NCBI RefSeq assembly: GCF_014648135.1
Contig: NZ_BMQN01000019.1
Span: 1 to 49,101, forward strand
Reading direction: 5' to 3'
DNA length: 49,101 nucleotides
From: Deinococcus sedimenti
GTDB taxonomy: Bacteria; Deinococcota; Deinococci; Deinococcales; Deinococcaceae
How positions within the stretch are numbered: the first letter of the stretch is position 1; each line of letters begins with the position of its first letter. The position numbers were made by a program, and so were the translations under genes. Shown in pieces: positions 28,194 through 37,240 of this stretch. The notes under the pieces are model-generated. The model was not told the DNA's origin. It did not search any database and was given only the letters and a program-made list of their open reading frames with translations.

Positions 28194-29130
28194 CGCCCGC
28201 ACGCCACAGCTGCCGCGCGCGGTCCAGGTACGCGCCGGGATCGGCCCAGTCCGGCCCTTCCGGGATGCGCGCCAGCAGGCCCGCGCCGTACACGTCCTGG
28301 GCGCCCAGTGCGGGCAGCTGCACGTACCCGATGTGGCAGTGGCAGGTGGGGCGCGCGCAGGGGCGCGGAGCAAGCAGGTCGCGCACGTCCTGCTCGTAGA
28401 TGTTGCCCAGCGGCACCGGAATGAAATGGCAGCGGCGGACCGTGCCGTGCCCGTCCACGCTGATGGCCGTGTCGCCCGCCGCGCAGGGCTGGCCGCGGGT
28501 GCGGTAGCGGCGGATGTTCACCTCGAACAGCGGGTCAATGCGGGTCAGGGCTTCGCGTTCGGCACGGGTGTAGGGGCGGCCATCATGGAAGGCGTTCACC
28601 CACAGGTACGTGGCGGGGTTCAGCGCGTCCCGCAGCGCCTGGATATCCGGCAGGTGCGCGGGCACGCCCACCACGCCGACGCTGTAGCGCGCGCCCAGGG
28701 CGTCCAGTTCGCGGGTGCGGGTCAGGAAGCGCTCCAGGCTCACCTCGCCCGGGTGGTAGGTGGCCCACAGGCCCACGCGCGTCCGCCCGGCGTCCGCGAG
28801 CCACCCGAGCGGGCCGCTGAGGTTCGTCTGGATCGCCACCTGCCGCACGTGGGGCAGGCGGCTCAGGTGCGTGACGGCCTGCTGGTAGCGCGGCCAGATC
28901 AGCGCCTCACCCCACGGCGTGAACAGCACTGAGACCTCGAAGGGCTGCGCCTCCACCCACGCCACGAAACGGGCCAGCGCGGCGCGGTCGGCCTCCTGCT
29001 CCTCGGGGGACTCGCGGCGCTTGGCGAACGGACAGTACGGACAGCCGTAGTTGCAGCTCGACAGCGGGCCCCGGTACAGCACGGTCAGGTGCTCCAGCGC
29101 GGCGTGAGGGGCGGGCCGGGCTACCGCCAC
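28180..29130 (-). CDS. STM4011-family radical SAM protein
   Basis: From a GTG at 29130 the product is 316 aa; an ATG at 29175 would lengthen it and the overlap with the upstream gene. The radical SAM cluster motif is C26-x3-C30-x2-C33 (SSCNYGCPYCPF). TPWGEALIWP resembles the GGE-type SAM-binding strand. A C-terminal cysteine group (PCARPTCHCHIGYVQLPALG) may hold a second iron-sulphur cluster. The layout matches the STM4011 family of the uncharacterised Salmonella STM4011-4015 set. It is the last gene of the five-gene cassette, and its tail overlaps the convergent LRR gene by 14 bp. Substrate and reaction are unknown. Confidence 0.85.
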   Translation of the reverse strand: MAVARPAPHAALEHLTVLYRGPLSSCNYGCPYCPFAKRRESPEEQEADRAALARFVAWVEAQPFEVSVLFTPWGEALIWPRYQQAVTHLSRLPHVRQVAIQTNLSGPLGWLADAGRTRVGLWATYHPGEVSLERFLTRTRELDALGARYSVGVVGVPAHLPDIQALRDALNPATYLWVNAFHDGRPYTRAEREALTRIDPLFEVNIRRYRTRGQPCAAGDTAISVDGHGTVRRCHFIPVPLGNIYEQDVRDLLAPRPCARPTCHCHIGYVQLPALGAQDVYGAGLLARIPEGPDWADPGAYLDRARQLWRAGATPR

Positions 29131-30470
29131 TCGAACGCCTCGCTCAGGCCCCTCACGGCGTCCGAGTACAGCCACGGGCCGATCGCGTCGGACTGTTCCA
29201 GCCCGCCGGGCGTGAGGGTCAGGGTGTCGCCGCTCAGGGTGGCCAGCCCGGCCTCCTGCAGGGCGCGCAGCTGCGGCCAGTCCTCCCGCGCGTCCGTGCC
29301 GAACACCGCCCGGTACGCGGCGAGGTTCAGGCCCGAGGCGTGCAGCAGGGACTGCAGCAGGTAGCGCCGCCGTCGCTCGTCGCCGCCCAGCCGGAAGCCG
29401 TGCGTGGCGTGCGCGAACGCCTCGTCGGGGCGGGCCACGAAGTCGGTGATGATGTCGCGCACGCCCACCCGGCCCACCGCGTACTCGCTGCTGTAGTGCA
29501 GCTCCCCGGCGTACGAGCGCGCGCCGCAGCCCAGGCCGACCATGCCGTCGAGCTGACAGGTGTACTCGGGTTCGCCCGGCAGCGTCAGGCCGGCTCGCTG
29601 GAAGCGCCGCATGGACGTCTGCACGTAGCCGCGCGCCAGCAGAAAGTCGCGGCCCAGGCGGTACAGGTCCAGCCGCTCGTCGTCCCAGGAGCGGCCCAGC
29701 CGCCCGATGCCGGTCAGGGGCCGCACGTACAGCGGGTACAGGAACAGTTCCTCCGGCTGCCAGGTCAGCGCCGTCTCCAGGGACTGCCGCCAGGTGTCCG
29801 GCGTCTGGTGCGCCAGGCCGTAGATCAGGTCGATGTTCAGCGTCCGCACGCCCGAGGCGCGGATGGCGTCCAGCGCCCGGCTCACCTGCGCGCCGTCCTG
29901 CGCGCGGCCCACCGAATGCACCTCGCTGCCCACGAAGCTCTGCACGCCGATACTGACGCGATCCACCCCGCGAGACGCCAGCACCGCCAGCCGATCCGGC
30001 GTGGCGGTCGCCGGGGAGGTCTCCACCGACGTGGGCACCGCGTGAGGATCGACCCCGAAGGTCGTCCCGAACAGATCGAACACACGCTCCAGGTCAGCGG
30101 GACGCAGGAACGTGGGCGTGCCGCCGCCCAGCGCCGCGCGGGAGAAGCGGGCCCCCTCGCCCAGGGCGCCCCGGATCACGCGGGCCTGCCGCACGACGGC
30201 GTCCAGGTACGCCTCCTCCAGGGTGCGGGGGGCGTTCACGGTCGTGAACAGGTTGCAGAAGCCGCAGCGCATCTCGCAGAACGGCACGTGCAGGTACAGG
30301 AACAGGTTGTCCTGCCGCTCGCGCGCCCAGGCGCCCCTCAGCGGGACAGGCGGGTCGAGGGGCCGGTAGGCGGTCTTGTGCGGGTAGGCGTAGGTGTACG
30401 CCTGGTACGGCCCGCGGGCCAGGGCGTCCGCGAGCGTCAGGGGGGCAGAGGGAGGAGAGGTCAGGGTCAT
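29121..30470 (-). CDS. STM4012-family radical SAM protein (HemN/HemW-like)
   Basis: 449 aa from the ATG at 30470, which overlaps the STM4013-like stop (ATGA). The protein resembles coproporphyrinogen-oxidase-like radical SAM enzymes: YLHVPFCEMRCGFCN gives C65-x3-C69-x2-C72, followed by the GGGTP motif (LGGGTPTFL), SVETSPATATPDRL, VDRVSIGVQSF and LIYGLAHQTPDTW. The C-terminal part has a winged-helix-like region. In this class the N-terminal extra Phe/Cys distinguishes HemN from HemW and relatives; here the context, not heme genes, defines the role. Function in the cassette is unknown. Confidence 0.87.
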   Translation of the reverse strand: MTLTSPPSAPLTLADALARGPYQAYTYAYPHKTAYRPLDPPVPLRGAWARERQDNLFLYLHVPFCEMRCGFCNLFTTVNAPRTLEEAYLDAVVRQARVIRGALGEGARFSRAALGGGTPTFLRPADLERVFDLFGTTFGVDPHAVPTSVETSPATATPDRLAVLASRGVDRVSIGVQSFVGSEVHSVGRAQDGAQVSRALDAIRASGVRTLNIDLIYGLAHQTPDTWRQSLETALTWQPEELFLYPLYVRPLTGIGRLGRSWDDERLDLYRLGRDFLLARGYVQTSMRRFQRAGLTLPGEPEYTCQLDGMVGLGCGARSYAGELHYSSEYAVGRVGVRDIITDFVARPDEAFAHATHGFRLGGDERRRRYLLQSLLHASGLNLAAYRAVFGTDAREDWPQLRALQEAGLATLSGDTLTLTPGGLEQSDAIGPWLYSDAVRGLSEAFEWR

Positions 30471-31282
30471 GGGGCGTCCAGCAGGCACTCAGCGTCCAGC
30501 AGGCATTCAGTGTACGGAACCGTCCACACCGCCGGGTGCGCGAGGCGGTGCCCCCAGTAGCCGTCGTCGCCGAAACAGGTGCCGTGATCGGCGCACACGA
30601 TCAGCAGCGTGCGGCCCCGGGCGCGCAGGGCGCTCAGCAGCGTGGGCAGGGCCGCGTCCACGGCGCGCAGCGCGGCCCGCTGGGAGTCCAGCGAGTCCCG
30701 CCGCGCGCCCGGCAGGTAAAAGTGCGTGGGCGTGTGGGTGGCCGCCACGTTCAGCAGCAGGAACACCCGCCCCGGCGCGCGCGTCACGGCGTCCGCCGCG
30801 ACCCCCATCTGCACGCGCGCCGAGTCCGGGTTCTTCACGCCCTGCGCGGGCGACCAGTGCGCCTCGGCGAACAGATCCGGCAGCGCGGAGCCCAGCGCGG
30901 TGCGCCCGTTGAAGAACCCCACGCCGCCCACGCAGACCGTGTGGTAGCCCAGGGCCTCCAGGGCGGCGGGCAGCGTGGCCTGCGGGAACACGAAGGTGCC
31001 GCTCCCGGTGCTCCGGCTGCCCTCGAAGGCCGCCGCGAACAGCCGGGCGTGAGGGCCCGGGCGAGCGGGCGTGGGCAGGAACCCCGACAGGAAGGCCTGA
31101 TGCGCGGCGTACGTGAAGCTGCCAGGCGTGTGCCGCGCCTCCCACCCGCCGGGTGGCAGCAGGGCCGAGAGGTGCGGCGTCTCGCCCAGTTCGTGCGCCC
31201 GGGCCGCCACGTCGAGGCGCAGGCTGTCGAGCGTGACGAGCGCCACGTCCACGTGGGGGATCAGGTCACGCGGGCGCAGCAT
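30467..31282 (-). CDS. STM4013/SEN3800-family hydrolase (alkaline phosphatase superfamily)
   Basis: The 271-aa protein shows sulfatase/phosphodiesterase-like metal sites: VALVTLDSLRLDVA at the N-terminus (metal-binding Asp), HTPGSFTYAAHQAFLSG (region of the nucleophile), and ADHGTCFGDDGYWGHRLAHP near the end (Asp-His and His ligands). It is shorter than sulfatases, as in the STM4013 family. It overlaps STM4014 by 17 bp and STM4012 by 4 bp. The last residues are a tandem duplication, ECLLDAECLLDA, encoded by an 18-bp direct repeat. A hydrolytic (phospho- or sulfo-ester) role is inferred from the superfamily only. Confidence 0.85.
   Translation of the reverse strand: MLRPRDLIPHVDVALVTLDSLRLDVAARAHELGETPHLSALLPPGGWEARHTPGSFTYAAHQAFLSGFLPTPARPGPHARLFAAAFEGSRSTGSGTFVFPQATLPAALEALGYHTVCVGGVGFFNGRTALGSALPDLFAEAHWSPAQGVKNPDSARVQMGVAADAVTRAPGRVFLLLNVAATHTPTHFYLPGARRDSLDSQRAALRAVDAALPTLLSALRARGRTLLIVCADHGTCFGDDGYWGHRLAHPAVWTVPYTECLLDAECLLDAP
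30474..30509 (-). repeat. 18-bp tandem duplication at the end of the STM4013-like gene
   Basis: Two 18-bp units (30474-30491 and 30492-30509) differ at one base and encode ECLLDA twice. The repeat keeps the frame and ends just before the stop. Confidence 0.9.
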
Positions 31283-32414
31283 GGGAGGCCTCCACGAGCA
31301 GGGCGCGCAGCTCGGCGGCGTACGTGTCCAGCCCGCGCGCGAGAACGCCCCGGTGATAATCCCCGAAGGCGTTGACCTCCAGTACTGCCGCGCGCCGCCA
31401 GCCGGGCGTGAGCAGCACGTCCACCCCGCCGTACAGCGCGCCCGGGAACGCCGCGAGGGCCGACTGCGCCGCGCCGGTCACGGCCTCCCAGCGCCCACCC
31501 AGTTCGGCCTTCAGGGCGCTCAGGTCGCCGCGCTCGTTGCCCAGGTGCAGGTTCGTGATCGGGCCGCGCCCCAGGCGCACCAGCGCGTGCTCCGCGCGGC
31601 CCCCGATCACGACCACGCGCAGATCCATCGGCCCGCCCTGCCAGGAGGCCTTGGGCAGCCAGCGTTCCACGTGCAGGCCGTGCGGGGCCAGGCCGTCCAC
31701 GACCGCGCGCACCTCCGGCCAGCTGCGGTAGGTGATCAGGCGGCGCGAATTGAACAGCCGCCTCCCCTCCAGGCGCCCCTCAGTCAGGCGCACGGTGCTG
31801 ACGGCCACGACCCGCTCGCCCGCCCAGCGCAGCGCGACCGCGCCGGACGCGCTCGACCCGTACCTCAGTTTCACGAACACCTGCGACCACCCGCGCGCGC
31901 GAGCGCCGGCCAGCAGGTCGTCCAGTCCCTGCACGGGCGGCAGGGCCTCCGGCACCGGCACGCCCGCCGCGTGCAGGCGGGCGTGCGTGGCGGCCTTGTC
32001 GAACATCGTCAGCACGTGCTCACGGCGCTGCATGCGCCGGTGCGTCGGGGCCAGCGCCAGCCCGGCGTCCACGTCGGCCAGCAGGGCACTGAACCCCGCG
32101 TACCACGCGCGCACCGGGGCGAGTTCTCCGCCCGCCAGGTCGCCCGGCAGCCCGCCGCCCCGCTCGATCAGGGCCCGCTCGGTGGGCAGATCCTCGCCGG
32201 GGGATTCCAGGCGCACGACCGTGCCGGGCCGTACCAGTTCGGGCAGCCGCGCGCGCCCCGCCAGGAGATCCAGGTAGGACACCGTGCGCGCCGGCGGCCA
32301 GCCCAGGCCCGCCAGGGTCGCCTGGAAGGCCCGCGCGCGCCGCCCGTCCGGTGGGCCGATCAGCAGGATGTCCGGCGCCGGGACGCCCGCCGGGAAGGGG
32401 GCGGGGTCACTCAC
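31266..32414 (-). CDS. STM4014-family ATP-grasp protein
   Basis: This 382-aa protein has an N-terminal Rossmann-like part (DILLIGPPDGRRARAFQATLAGLG) and an ATP-grasp-type ligase core: HVLTMFDKAATHARLHAAGVPVPEAL, QVFVKLRYGSSASGAVAL (nucleotide-binding strand with Lys), DLRVVVIGGRAEHALVRLGRGPITNLHLGN and VLEVNAFGDYHRGVL (Mg-binding Glu/Asn). ATP-grasp enzymes join a carboxylate to an amine or thiol through an acyl phosphate. In RiPP-type pathways they modify peptides, which is one reading here. It overlaps the LRR gene by 8 bp and the hydrolase gene by 17 bp. Confidence 0.85.
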   Translation of the reverse strand: MSDPAPFPAGVPAPDILLIGPPDGRRARAFQATLAGLGWPPARTVSYLDLLAGRARLPELVRPGTVVRLESPGEDLPTERALIERGGGLPGDLAGGELAPVRAWYAGFSALLADVDAGLALAPTHRRMQRREHVLTMFDKAATHARLHAAGVPVPEALPPVQGLDDLLAGARARGWSQVFVKLRYGSSASGAVALRWAGERVVAVSTVRLTEGRLEGRRLFNSRRLITYRSWPEVRAVVDGLAPHGLHVERWLPKASWQGGPMDLRVVVIGGRAEHALVRLGRGPITNLHLGNERGDLSALKAELGGRWEAVTGAAQSALAAFPGALYGGVDVLLTPGWRRAAVLEVNAFGDYHRGVLARGLDTYAAELRALLVEASHAAPA

Positions 32415-33324
32415 CCAGCGCCACGAACCGCCAGTCGTCCTCCTCGTCCTGGCGGTCGCTGACGTCCACCTGGGTGGGTAGGGCGGCCAGGCGCGCGGTC
32501 ATCTCTTCGCTCATGAAATGGTGCGCGGCGTGCAGTTTCTTCAGGTGGGGCACGTGCGGACTGCTCAGCAGCGCCTGCCCGCCCTCGTCGGTCAGGACAC
32601 CCATCGACACGTCCAGTTCCTCCAGCTGCGCCGTGACGGGCGCGCCCGCCAGCACCTGCGCGATCTGATCCTGGTAGTCGCTGTTCTTCAGGCCCAGGAA
32701 CCGCAGGTTCGGGAACAGCGTGCCGCCCAGCAGGGGCGTCAGGTCGTCCACGCTGCTCGTCGCGCCGTAGTTGTCGGTGCCCAGGTACAGTTCCAGGTGC
32801 TCCAGCGCGGGCAGCTCGGCCGTCATGACCTGCCGCACCACGTCCGCACTCAGGCCGCCCGCCTGGATCACCAGTTCCCGCAGCTGCCCCAGGCGCACCT
32901 GGCCGAGGCTCAGCTCGTTGCCGCCGCGCACGCCCAGGTGCGTCAGGTGCGGGTAGGCGCTCAGCACCGGGGAGAGGTCGGACTGCGTGAGCCACGAGAT
33001 CTCGGATTCCTCGTACGTGACGTCCCCGATGAACAGCACCCGCAGGTTGGGCAGCTGCGCGTGCGCCGCGGCGAGCGCCTCGATGACCTCGGCATTGCTT
33101 TCCATGCTGTCGTCGGTGCTCCACCAGCCCACCACGAATCCCGGCGTGGTCTCCACGCCCGGCAGGCTCAGGAACGCGCGGAAGCGCTCCACCCACGACT
33201 GCTCGTCCTCCCATTCCACCCCGATCCGGTGAATGGTGGTGGCCGGGTCGCCCAGCGGGTCGCCGGGATTCCACTGCCGAACCTGAAAGCCGCCGAACTC
33301 CGTGAGGTGCGCTCCGATGGTCAT
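32407..33324 (-). CDS. STM4015-family leucine-rich-repeat protein
   Basis: The 305-aa protein opens with MTIGAHLTEFGGFQVRQWNPGDP and contains leucine-rich repeats through most of its length (LPNLRVLFIGDVTYEESEISWL, YPHLTHLGVRGGNELSLG, LPALEHLELYLGTDNYG, FPNLRFLGLKNSDYQDQI, QLEELDVSMGVLTDEGGQALL). It ends acidic. It matches the STM4015 family in order and position: first gene of the five-gene cassette. TACACT stands 6 nt before the ATG, so the operon message is probably leaderless. LRR proteins usually mediate protein-protein contacts; it could be the scaffold or the substrate of the enzymes downstream. Confidence 0.85.
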   Translation of the reverse strand: MTIGAHLTEFGGFQVRQWNPGDPLGDPATTIHRIGVEWEDEQSWVERFRAFLSLPGVETTPGFVVGWWSTDDSMESNAEVIEALAAAHAQLPNLRVLFIGDVTYEESEISWLTQSDLSPVLSAYPHLTHLGVRGGNELSLGQVRLGQLRELVIQAGGLSADVVRQVMTAELPALEHLELYLGTDNYGATSSVDDLTPLLGGTLFPNLRFLGLKNSDYQDQIAQVLAGAPVTAQLEELDVSMGVLTDEGGQALLSSPHVPHLKKLHAAHHFMSEEMTARLAALPTQVDVSDRQDEEDDWRFVALGE

Positions 33325-33330
33325 GCGGTC

Positions 33331-33336
33331 AGTGTA
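33331..33336 (-). promoter_or_regulatory. Leaderless -10 of the STM4011-4015-like operon
   Basis: Minus-strand TACACT followed by 6 nt and the ATG at 33324. No ribosome-binding site is present between them. Confidence 0.55.
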
Positions 33337-33382
33337 CCCAGCGGCCCGGCCGCCCGGCGGCGGACCTGCTTCCAGCAGCGCA

Positions 33383-33416
33383 GGGGGCCACCGGGCAGGC
33401 TGACCCGGTGGCCCCC
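33383..33416 (-). terminator. Terminator-like hairpin after the APC permease gene
   Basis: GGGGGCCACCGGG (33383-33395) and CCCGGTGGCCCCC (33404-33416) form a perfect 13-bp stem with an 8-nt loop, 15 bp beyond the permease stop. No T run is present. Confidence 0.65.
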
Positions 33417-33430
33417 CCTGCCGGTGTCCG

Positions 33431-35611
33431 TTACCCGCCGACGTGCACCTGGGGGCGGCGCGTGACGTCGCGTTCGGCGACGCGCAGCACCTCGCGGGTC
33501 AGGGGTGGAATGTCACCCTCACCTGCCAGGACGAAGCGCAGGGCGTTCTCGGCGGGTCCTTTCTCGCTCCATTCGAAGTACACGTGGGGTGGGGTGCCGG
33601 TCAGGTCACGGACGTGCAGCAGCACGGCGGCCAGCGTGTTCGGCACCGAGCTACCGCGGGCGCGCAGGATGCCGTGCGCGCCGACCTGCACGCCGGTCAC
33701 GTCCACCTGGGGGCGGAATTCGCTGGCGTCGGTGATCTCGACTTCCAGGAACAGTGCGGCCTCGTTCGGGCGCAGGTGGTTGTCCAGGCGGACCTCCAGC
33801 GCCTTTTCCTGGTATTCGGTGGTGTCCCCGGCGTTTAGGCGGTTGGCGATGAAGCGCACCGGGAGGCCGCGCGCGGCGGTGTCCTGGATGAGCTGCGCGG
33901 CGCGTTCGTCGAGCACCACGCGCGACACGCGCAGTTCGGTGCTGCGCCCGATGCGGGACCAGACGCTGACGGCCAGGATGCCCGCGATGAACGCCAGCGC
34001 GATCCACAGGCCCTCGGGGCGCTCGCGGACGGTGACGGCGCTGGTGTACACGAAGATCAGGCTGACCAGCGCGAACATGACGGCCGCGCCCCGGTGCCCG
34101 CGCCTCAGTTCGGTCAGGAACACCGCGATGGCCGCGGAGGTCATCAGGGCCAGCACCCCGGTCGCGTACGCGCCGGCCTGGGCGTCCACGTCCGCGCGGA
34201 ACGCCACGGTGACGCCCGCGGCGATCAGCGTGAAGATCAGCACGAGGGGGCGGGTGGCGCGCGCCCAGTCGGGGGCCATGCCGTAGCGGGGCAGGTAGCG
34301 CGGCACGATGTTCAGCAGGCCCGCCATCGCGGAGGCGCCTGCGAACCACAGGATCAGGATGGTGCTGATGTCGTACGCGGTGCCGAAGCCCTCGCCGAGC
34401 CGTTCGTGCGCGAGGAACGCCAGCGCGCGCCCGTTCGCCTCGCCTGCCGGGGTGACGGCGGTGACGGTGGCGGTGCTGCCGGCGGGGCGGACGGTCACGG
34501 TGATCGGCACGCGCCCGCCCACTGTGTCGGCCTGCACCGTGAACGTGCCGCTGCGTCCGGCGGGGAGGGTCAGGGCGTACAGGTCGCGCGGGCGGGTCTG
34601 GCTGTCCAGCGGGACGTTCACGACCGCGCGGCCCGCCGCCAGGTCGGCGCTGCTGACCTCGCGGGTGACGGTCGTTTCCGCCCAGAACTCATGCCGGGGA
34701 ATCAGGAGGGTGGTGATCAGGGACGAGCCGATCAGCAGGACGCTCATGATCAGCGCGGCGGTCGTGAGCAGTTTCTTCGCGTTGCGGATGCGCCCGGCGG
34801 GCTTCTGCGGCGTGTCCGTGGGGTCGCCCTTCACGAGCGGCATGACGACCACGCCCGTCTCGAAGCCCGACAGGCCCAGCGCCAGCGCGGGGAACACCAG
34901 CAGCGCCGCGCCGATCAGCGCCAGCGGACTGACGTAACTGCCGAGCAATGCCTGCCACCAGCCGTTCAGGAGGGTGGGGTGCGTGATCACCTCGGCCGCG
35001 CCGTGCCCGACGACGATCAGGCTGAGGGTCAGGTACACGGCCACGATGCCCACCGCGATCCCGATGGCCTCCTTGAAGCCCTTGAGGAACACGGCGGCCA
35101 GCAGCGCGATGAGGCCCAGCGTGAGGGGCACCTCCAGGCCCTCCAGCGTGGATTTCAGGAAGGGGTTCTCGATCAGGTGCGCGGTGGCGTCCGCGGCGGA
35201 CAGCGTCATGGTGATGACGAAGCCCGTGGCGACGAAGCCCAGCAGGGCCAGCACGAGCAGTTTGCTGGGCCAGTAGTTCAGCAGCTTTTCCAGCATGCTC
35301 AGGCTGCCGTCCCCGTGCGGGCTTTCCTGCGCCACGCGGCGGTACATGGGCAGCGCGCCCAGCAGCGTGACCAGCACGAGCACCAGCGTCGCCACGGGGG
35401 ACAGCGCCCCGGCGGCCAGTGCCGCGATGCCCGGCTGGTACCCCAGCGTGCTGAAGTAGTCCACGCCGGTCAGGCACATGACCTTCCACCAGGGCTGCGT
35501 GTGGTGCTGGGCCTGCACCTCCTGTTCCTGTTCGTAGAAGCCTTCCGGTTCGGGCTGGCCGGTCTCGAGGAACCAGCGCATGAACGGCGATTGATCCGGG
35601 GATGGGGTCAC
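33431..35611 (-). CDS. APC-family permease with extracytoplasmic insert and soluble tail
   Basis: A 726-aa membrane protein from a GTG at 35611, chosen because TACACT lies 7 nt upstream (leaderless). The N-terminal part is an amino-acid-permease-like core ([48 protein letters not shown]). Residues about 306-395 form a beta-rich domain between transmembrane segments (from [20 protein letters not shown] to [13 protein letters not shown]), unusual for the family and probably outside the membrane. After further membrane segments, residues about 570-726 are soluble. It likely imports an amino acid or similar cation-coupled substrate; which one is unknown. Confidence 0.8.
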   Translation of the reverse strand: MTPSPDQSPFMRWFLETGQPEPEGFYEQEQEVQAQHHTQPWWKVMCLTGVDYFSTLGYQPGIAALAAGALSPVATLVLVLVTLLGALPMYRRVAQESPHGDGSLSMLEKLLNYWPSKLLVLALLGFVATGFVITMTLSAADATAHLIENPFLKSTLEGLEVPLTLGLIALLAAVFLKGFKEAIGIAVGIVAVYLTLSLIVVGHGAAEVITHPTLLNGWWQALLGSYVSPLALIGAALLVFPALALGLSGFETGVVVMPLVKGDPTDTPQKPAGRIRNAKKLLTTAALIMSVLLIGSSLITTLLIPRHEFWAETTVTREVSSADLAAGRAVVNVPLDSQTRPRDLYALTLPAGRSGTFTVQADTVGGRVPITVTVRPAGSTATVTAVTPAGEANGRALAFLAHERLGEGFGTAYDISTILILWFAGASAMAGLLNIVPRYLPRYGMAPDWARATRPLVLIFTLIAAGVTVAFRADVDAQAGAYATGVLALMTSAAIAVFLTELRRGHRGAAVMFALVSLIFVYTSAVTVRERPEGLWIALAFIAGILAVSVWSRIGRSTELRVSRVVLDERAAQLIQDTAARGLPVRFIANRLNAGDTTEYQEKALEVRLDNHLRPNEAALFLEVEITDASEFRPQVDVTGVQVGAHGILRARGSSVPNTLAAVLLHVRDLTGTPPHVYFEWSEKGPAENALRFVLAGEGDIPPLTREVLRVAERDVTRRPQVHVGG

Positions 35612-35618
35612 AAGGTGG

Positions 35619-35624
35619 AGTGTA
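35619..35624 (-). promoter_or_regulatory. Leaderless -10 of the APC permease gene
   Basis: Minus-strand TACACT, 7 nt, GTG (35611). This decides the start over an upstream ATG at 35641 that would lie before the promoter. Confidence 0.5.
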
Positions 35625-35672
35625 CGCGCCGCCCCCACCACCGGTTCCAGGCCCCGTGATCCGGGTGTTCCT

Positions 35673-36281
35673 TCACGTCAGGTGCGGGGTCAGATTCACG
35701 CCGGTCAGCACCGCCGTGTGGCTGCCCCGGTCCAGGCGCACGGTGGCGAAGGCGGTGTCGCCGAACTCGAACCACCCGCGCGAGGCGCCGAGCAGTTCCC
35801 GAAGCAGGCTGTTCCCGAAGCCCCCGTGCGTGACGAGCAGTGCGCGCTGCCCTCCCCCGTTCCATACGAGTTCCAGCGCGTGCAGGGCGCGGGCGCGGAT
35901 GGCCGCCTGACTCTCGCCCCCGTCGGCGGTGAAGGGGTCGAGGTCGTGCCGGAACGCGGGGATGGGATAGCGCGCCAGGGCCTCCTCGCGGCACAGTCCG
36001 GCCAGGGGGCCGTTGTCCCATTCCCGCAGGAGGTCGGTGGGGGTCAGCGGCACGCCCAGCGCGACCGTGACGATGCGGGCGGTGCCGTGCGCCCGCTGGA
36101 GCGTGGAGGTGTAGGCCCGGTCGAAGCCCGGCGGGTGCGCCTGCCAGTACGCGGCCAGCGCCGCCGCCTGCGCCTCCCCGGCCGGGGTCAGGGGGCTGTC
36201 GTAGCGGCCCTCGTGCACGTTCTCGTCGTCGGCGCGGCTGCGGCCGTGACGCAGGACCGTCAGGTGCAGCTCGCCCCTCAC
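35673..36281 (-). CDS. Histidine phosphatase family protein
   Basis: 202 aa from a GTG that overlaps the previous stop (GTGA). The phosphoglycerate-mutase-like signature LRHGRS carries the catalytic His (residue 12); the second conserved His is in [34 protein letters not shown] and [12 protein letters not shown] are also typical. It probably dephosphorylates a small phosphorylated metabolite. It is the last gene of the six-gene minus-strand operon; the Nudix-type and deaminase partners suggest nucleotide or metabolite clean-up (inference). Confidence 0.9.
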   Translation of the reverse strand: MRGELHLTVLRHGRSRADDENVHEGRYDSPLTPAGEAQAAALAAYWQAHPPGFDRAYTSTLQRAHGTARIVTVALGVPLTPTDLLREWDNGPLAGLCREEALARYPIPAFRHDLDPFTADGGESQAAIRARALHALELVWNGGGQRALLVTHGGFGNSLLRELLGASRGWFEFGDTAFATVRLDRGSHTAVLTGVNLTPHLT

Positions 36282-37240
36282 GCGGTCCTCGTGGCGAGCA
36301 GCACGCACTCGCGGCGGCTGACCTGCACCTCGCAGGCGTGCAGGTGCGGGTGGGCGAACGCGGCGTCGCGCAGCGGGTCGCCCGCGTGCCACTGGTCGTC
36401 CAGCCCGGCGCGGGGCGTGAGGTTGTCCAGAATCAGCGTCCCGCCGGGCCGCAGGGCACGCACGACGGCGGGCAGGGCGTCCGGGGTTTTCGCAGCGGCG
36501 CAGTCGGCGAAGATCAGGTCGAACGGCCCCGCGGGCAGCGCGTCCTGCCAGTCCCCGACGAGCACGCGGGCGCGCGGGTCCGTCCGCAACGCCGCCCACG
36601 CCCCCTGCGCGCAGTCCTGATCGGCCTCGACGCTCAGCAGCCGCCCGGAGTCCGGCAGGCCCGACAGCAGCCACGCCGCGCCCACGCCCAGCCCCGTGCC
36701 GAGTTCCAGCACGCGCCCAGCGGGCCGCGCCGCCGCCAGGATGCGCAGCAGCGCCCCGACCTCCGGCGAGCAGGACCGCGTGAAGCCCGCCGCGTGCGCC
36801 GCGCCCAGCGCCGAGCGGACCAGCGGCGGCACCTCCAGGTGGGCTGGCGTCTGCCCGCACGCCGCAAGGCCCTGCCGCAGCTGGTGGTCGTCCGCCCACG
36901 GCAGCGAGCGGGGATTCACCCACGCGACCGGGCGGCCCTCCGGGCTGGGCTCCAGGCGGGTCAGGCGCAGCGGCACGCACATGCTCTCGACGCCACTGAC
37001 GCCCACGAGCGGGAACGGGTCGCCCGCGACCTCGGCATGCGCGCCCGCCTCCTCCCACGCCTCGCGGGCCGCCGCCTGCCCGGGCGTCTCGCCGGGGTGG
37101 ATGCCGCCGCCCGGCAGCGTCCAGCCGCCCCGCTCCAGGCCCGTCATCAGCACGAAGCCGTCCTCCCGTTCGATCCACGCGCAGGCACGGCCCACCCGGT
37201 CCAGGCCGGGGGACAGGTCCACGAAGGCCGGGCGGGTCAT
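36278..37240 (-). CDS. Nudix hydrolase fused to a class I O-methyltransferase
   Basis: This 320-aa protein joins two enzyme domains. Residues about 15-125 are Nudix, with the full box G45-x5-E51-x7-R59-E60-x2-E63-E64-x-G66. Residues about 135-320 are a SAM-dependent O-methyltransferase of the catechol/caffeoyl-CoA type: [16 protein letters not shown] (178-192, SAM loop), [14 protein letters not shown] (201-214), [14 protein letters not shown] (241-254) and GGTLILDNL (266-274). Both active sites look intact. The fusion is one uninterrupted frame with no stop or overlap between the parts. Starts by ATGA with the deaminase gene. A link between hydrolysis of a nucleoside diphosphate derivative and methylation is conceivable but unproven. 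Confidence 0.87.
   Translation of the reverse strand: MTRPAFVDLSPGLDRVGRACAWIEREDGFVLMTGLERGGWTLPGGGIHPGETPGQAAAREAWEEAGAHAEVAGDPFPLVGVSGVESMCVPLRLTRLEPSPEGRPVAWVNPRSLPWADDHQLRQGLAACGQTPAHLEVPPLVRSALGAAHAAGFTRSCSPEVGALLRILAAARPAGRVLELGTGLGVGAAWLLSGLPDSGRLLSVEADQDCAQGAWAALRTDPRARVLVGDWQDALPAGPFDLIFADCAAAKTPDALPAVVRALRPGGTLILDNLTPRAGLDDQWHAGDPLRDAAFAHPHLHACEVQVSRRECVLLATRTA

Noticed and set aside
28180..30470. Heme biosynthesis role for the HemN-like radical SAM protein
   Set aside because: No other heme gene is nearby, and the five-gene order matches the STM4011-4015 set, so a porphyrin role is not supported.
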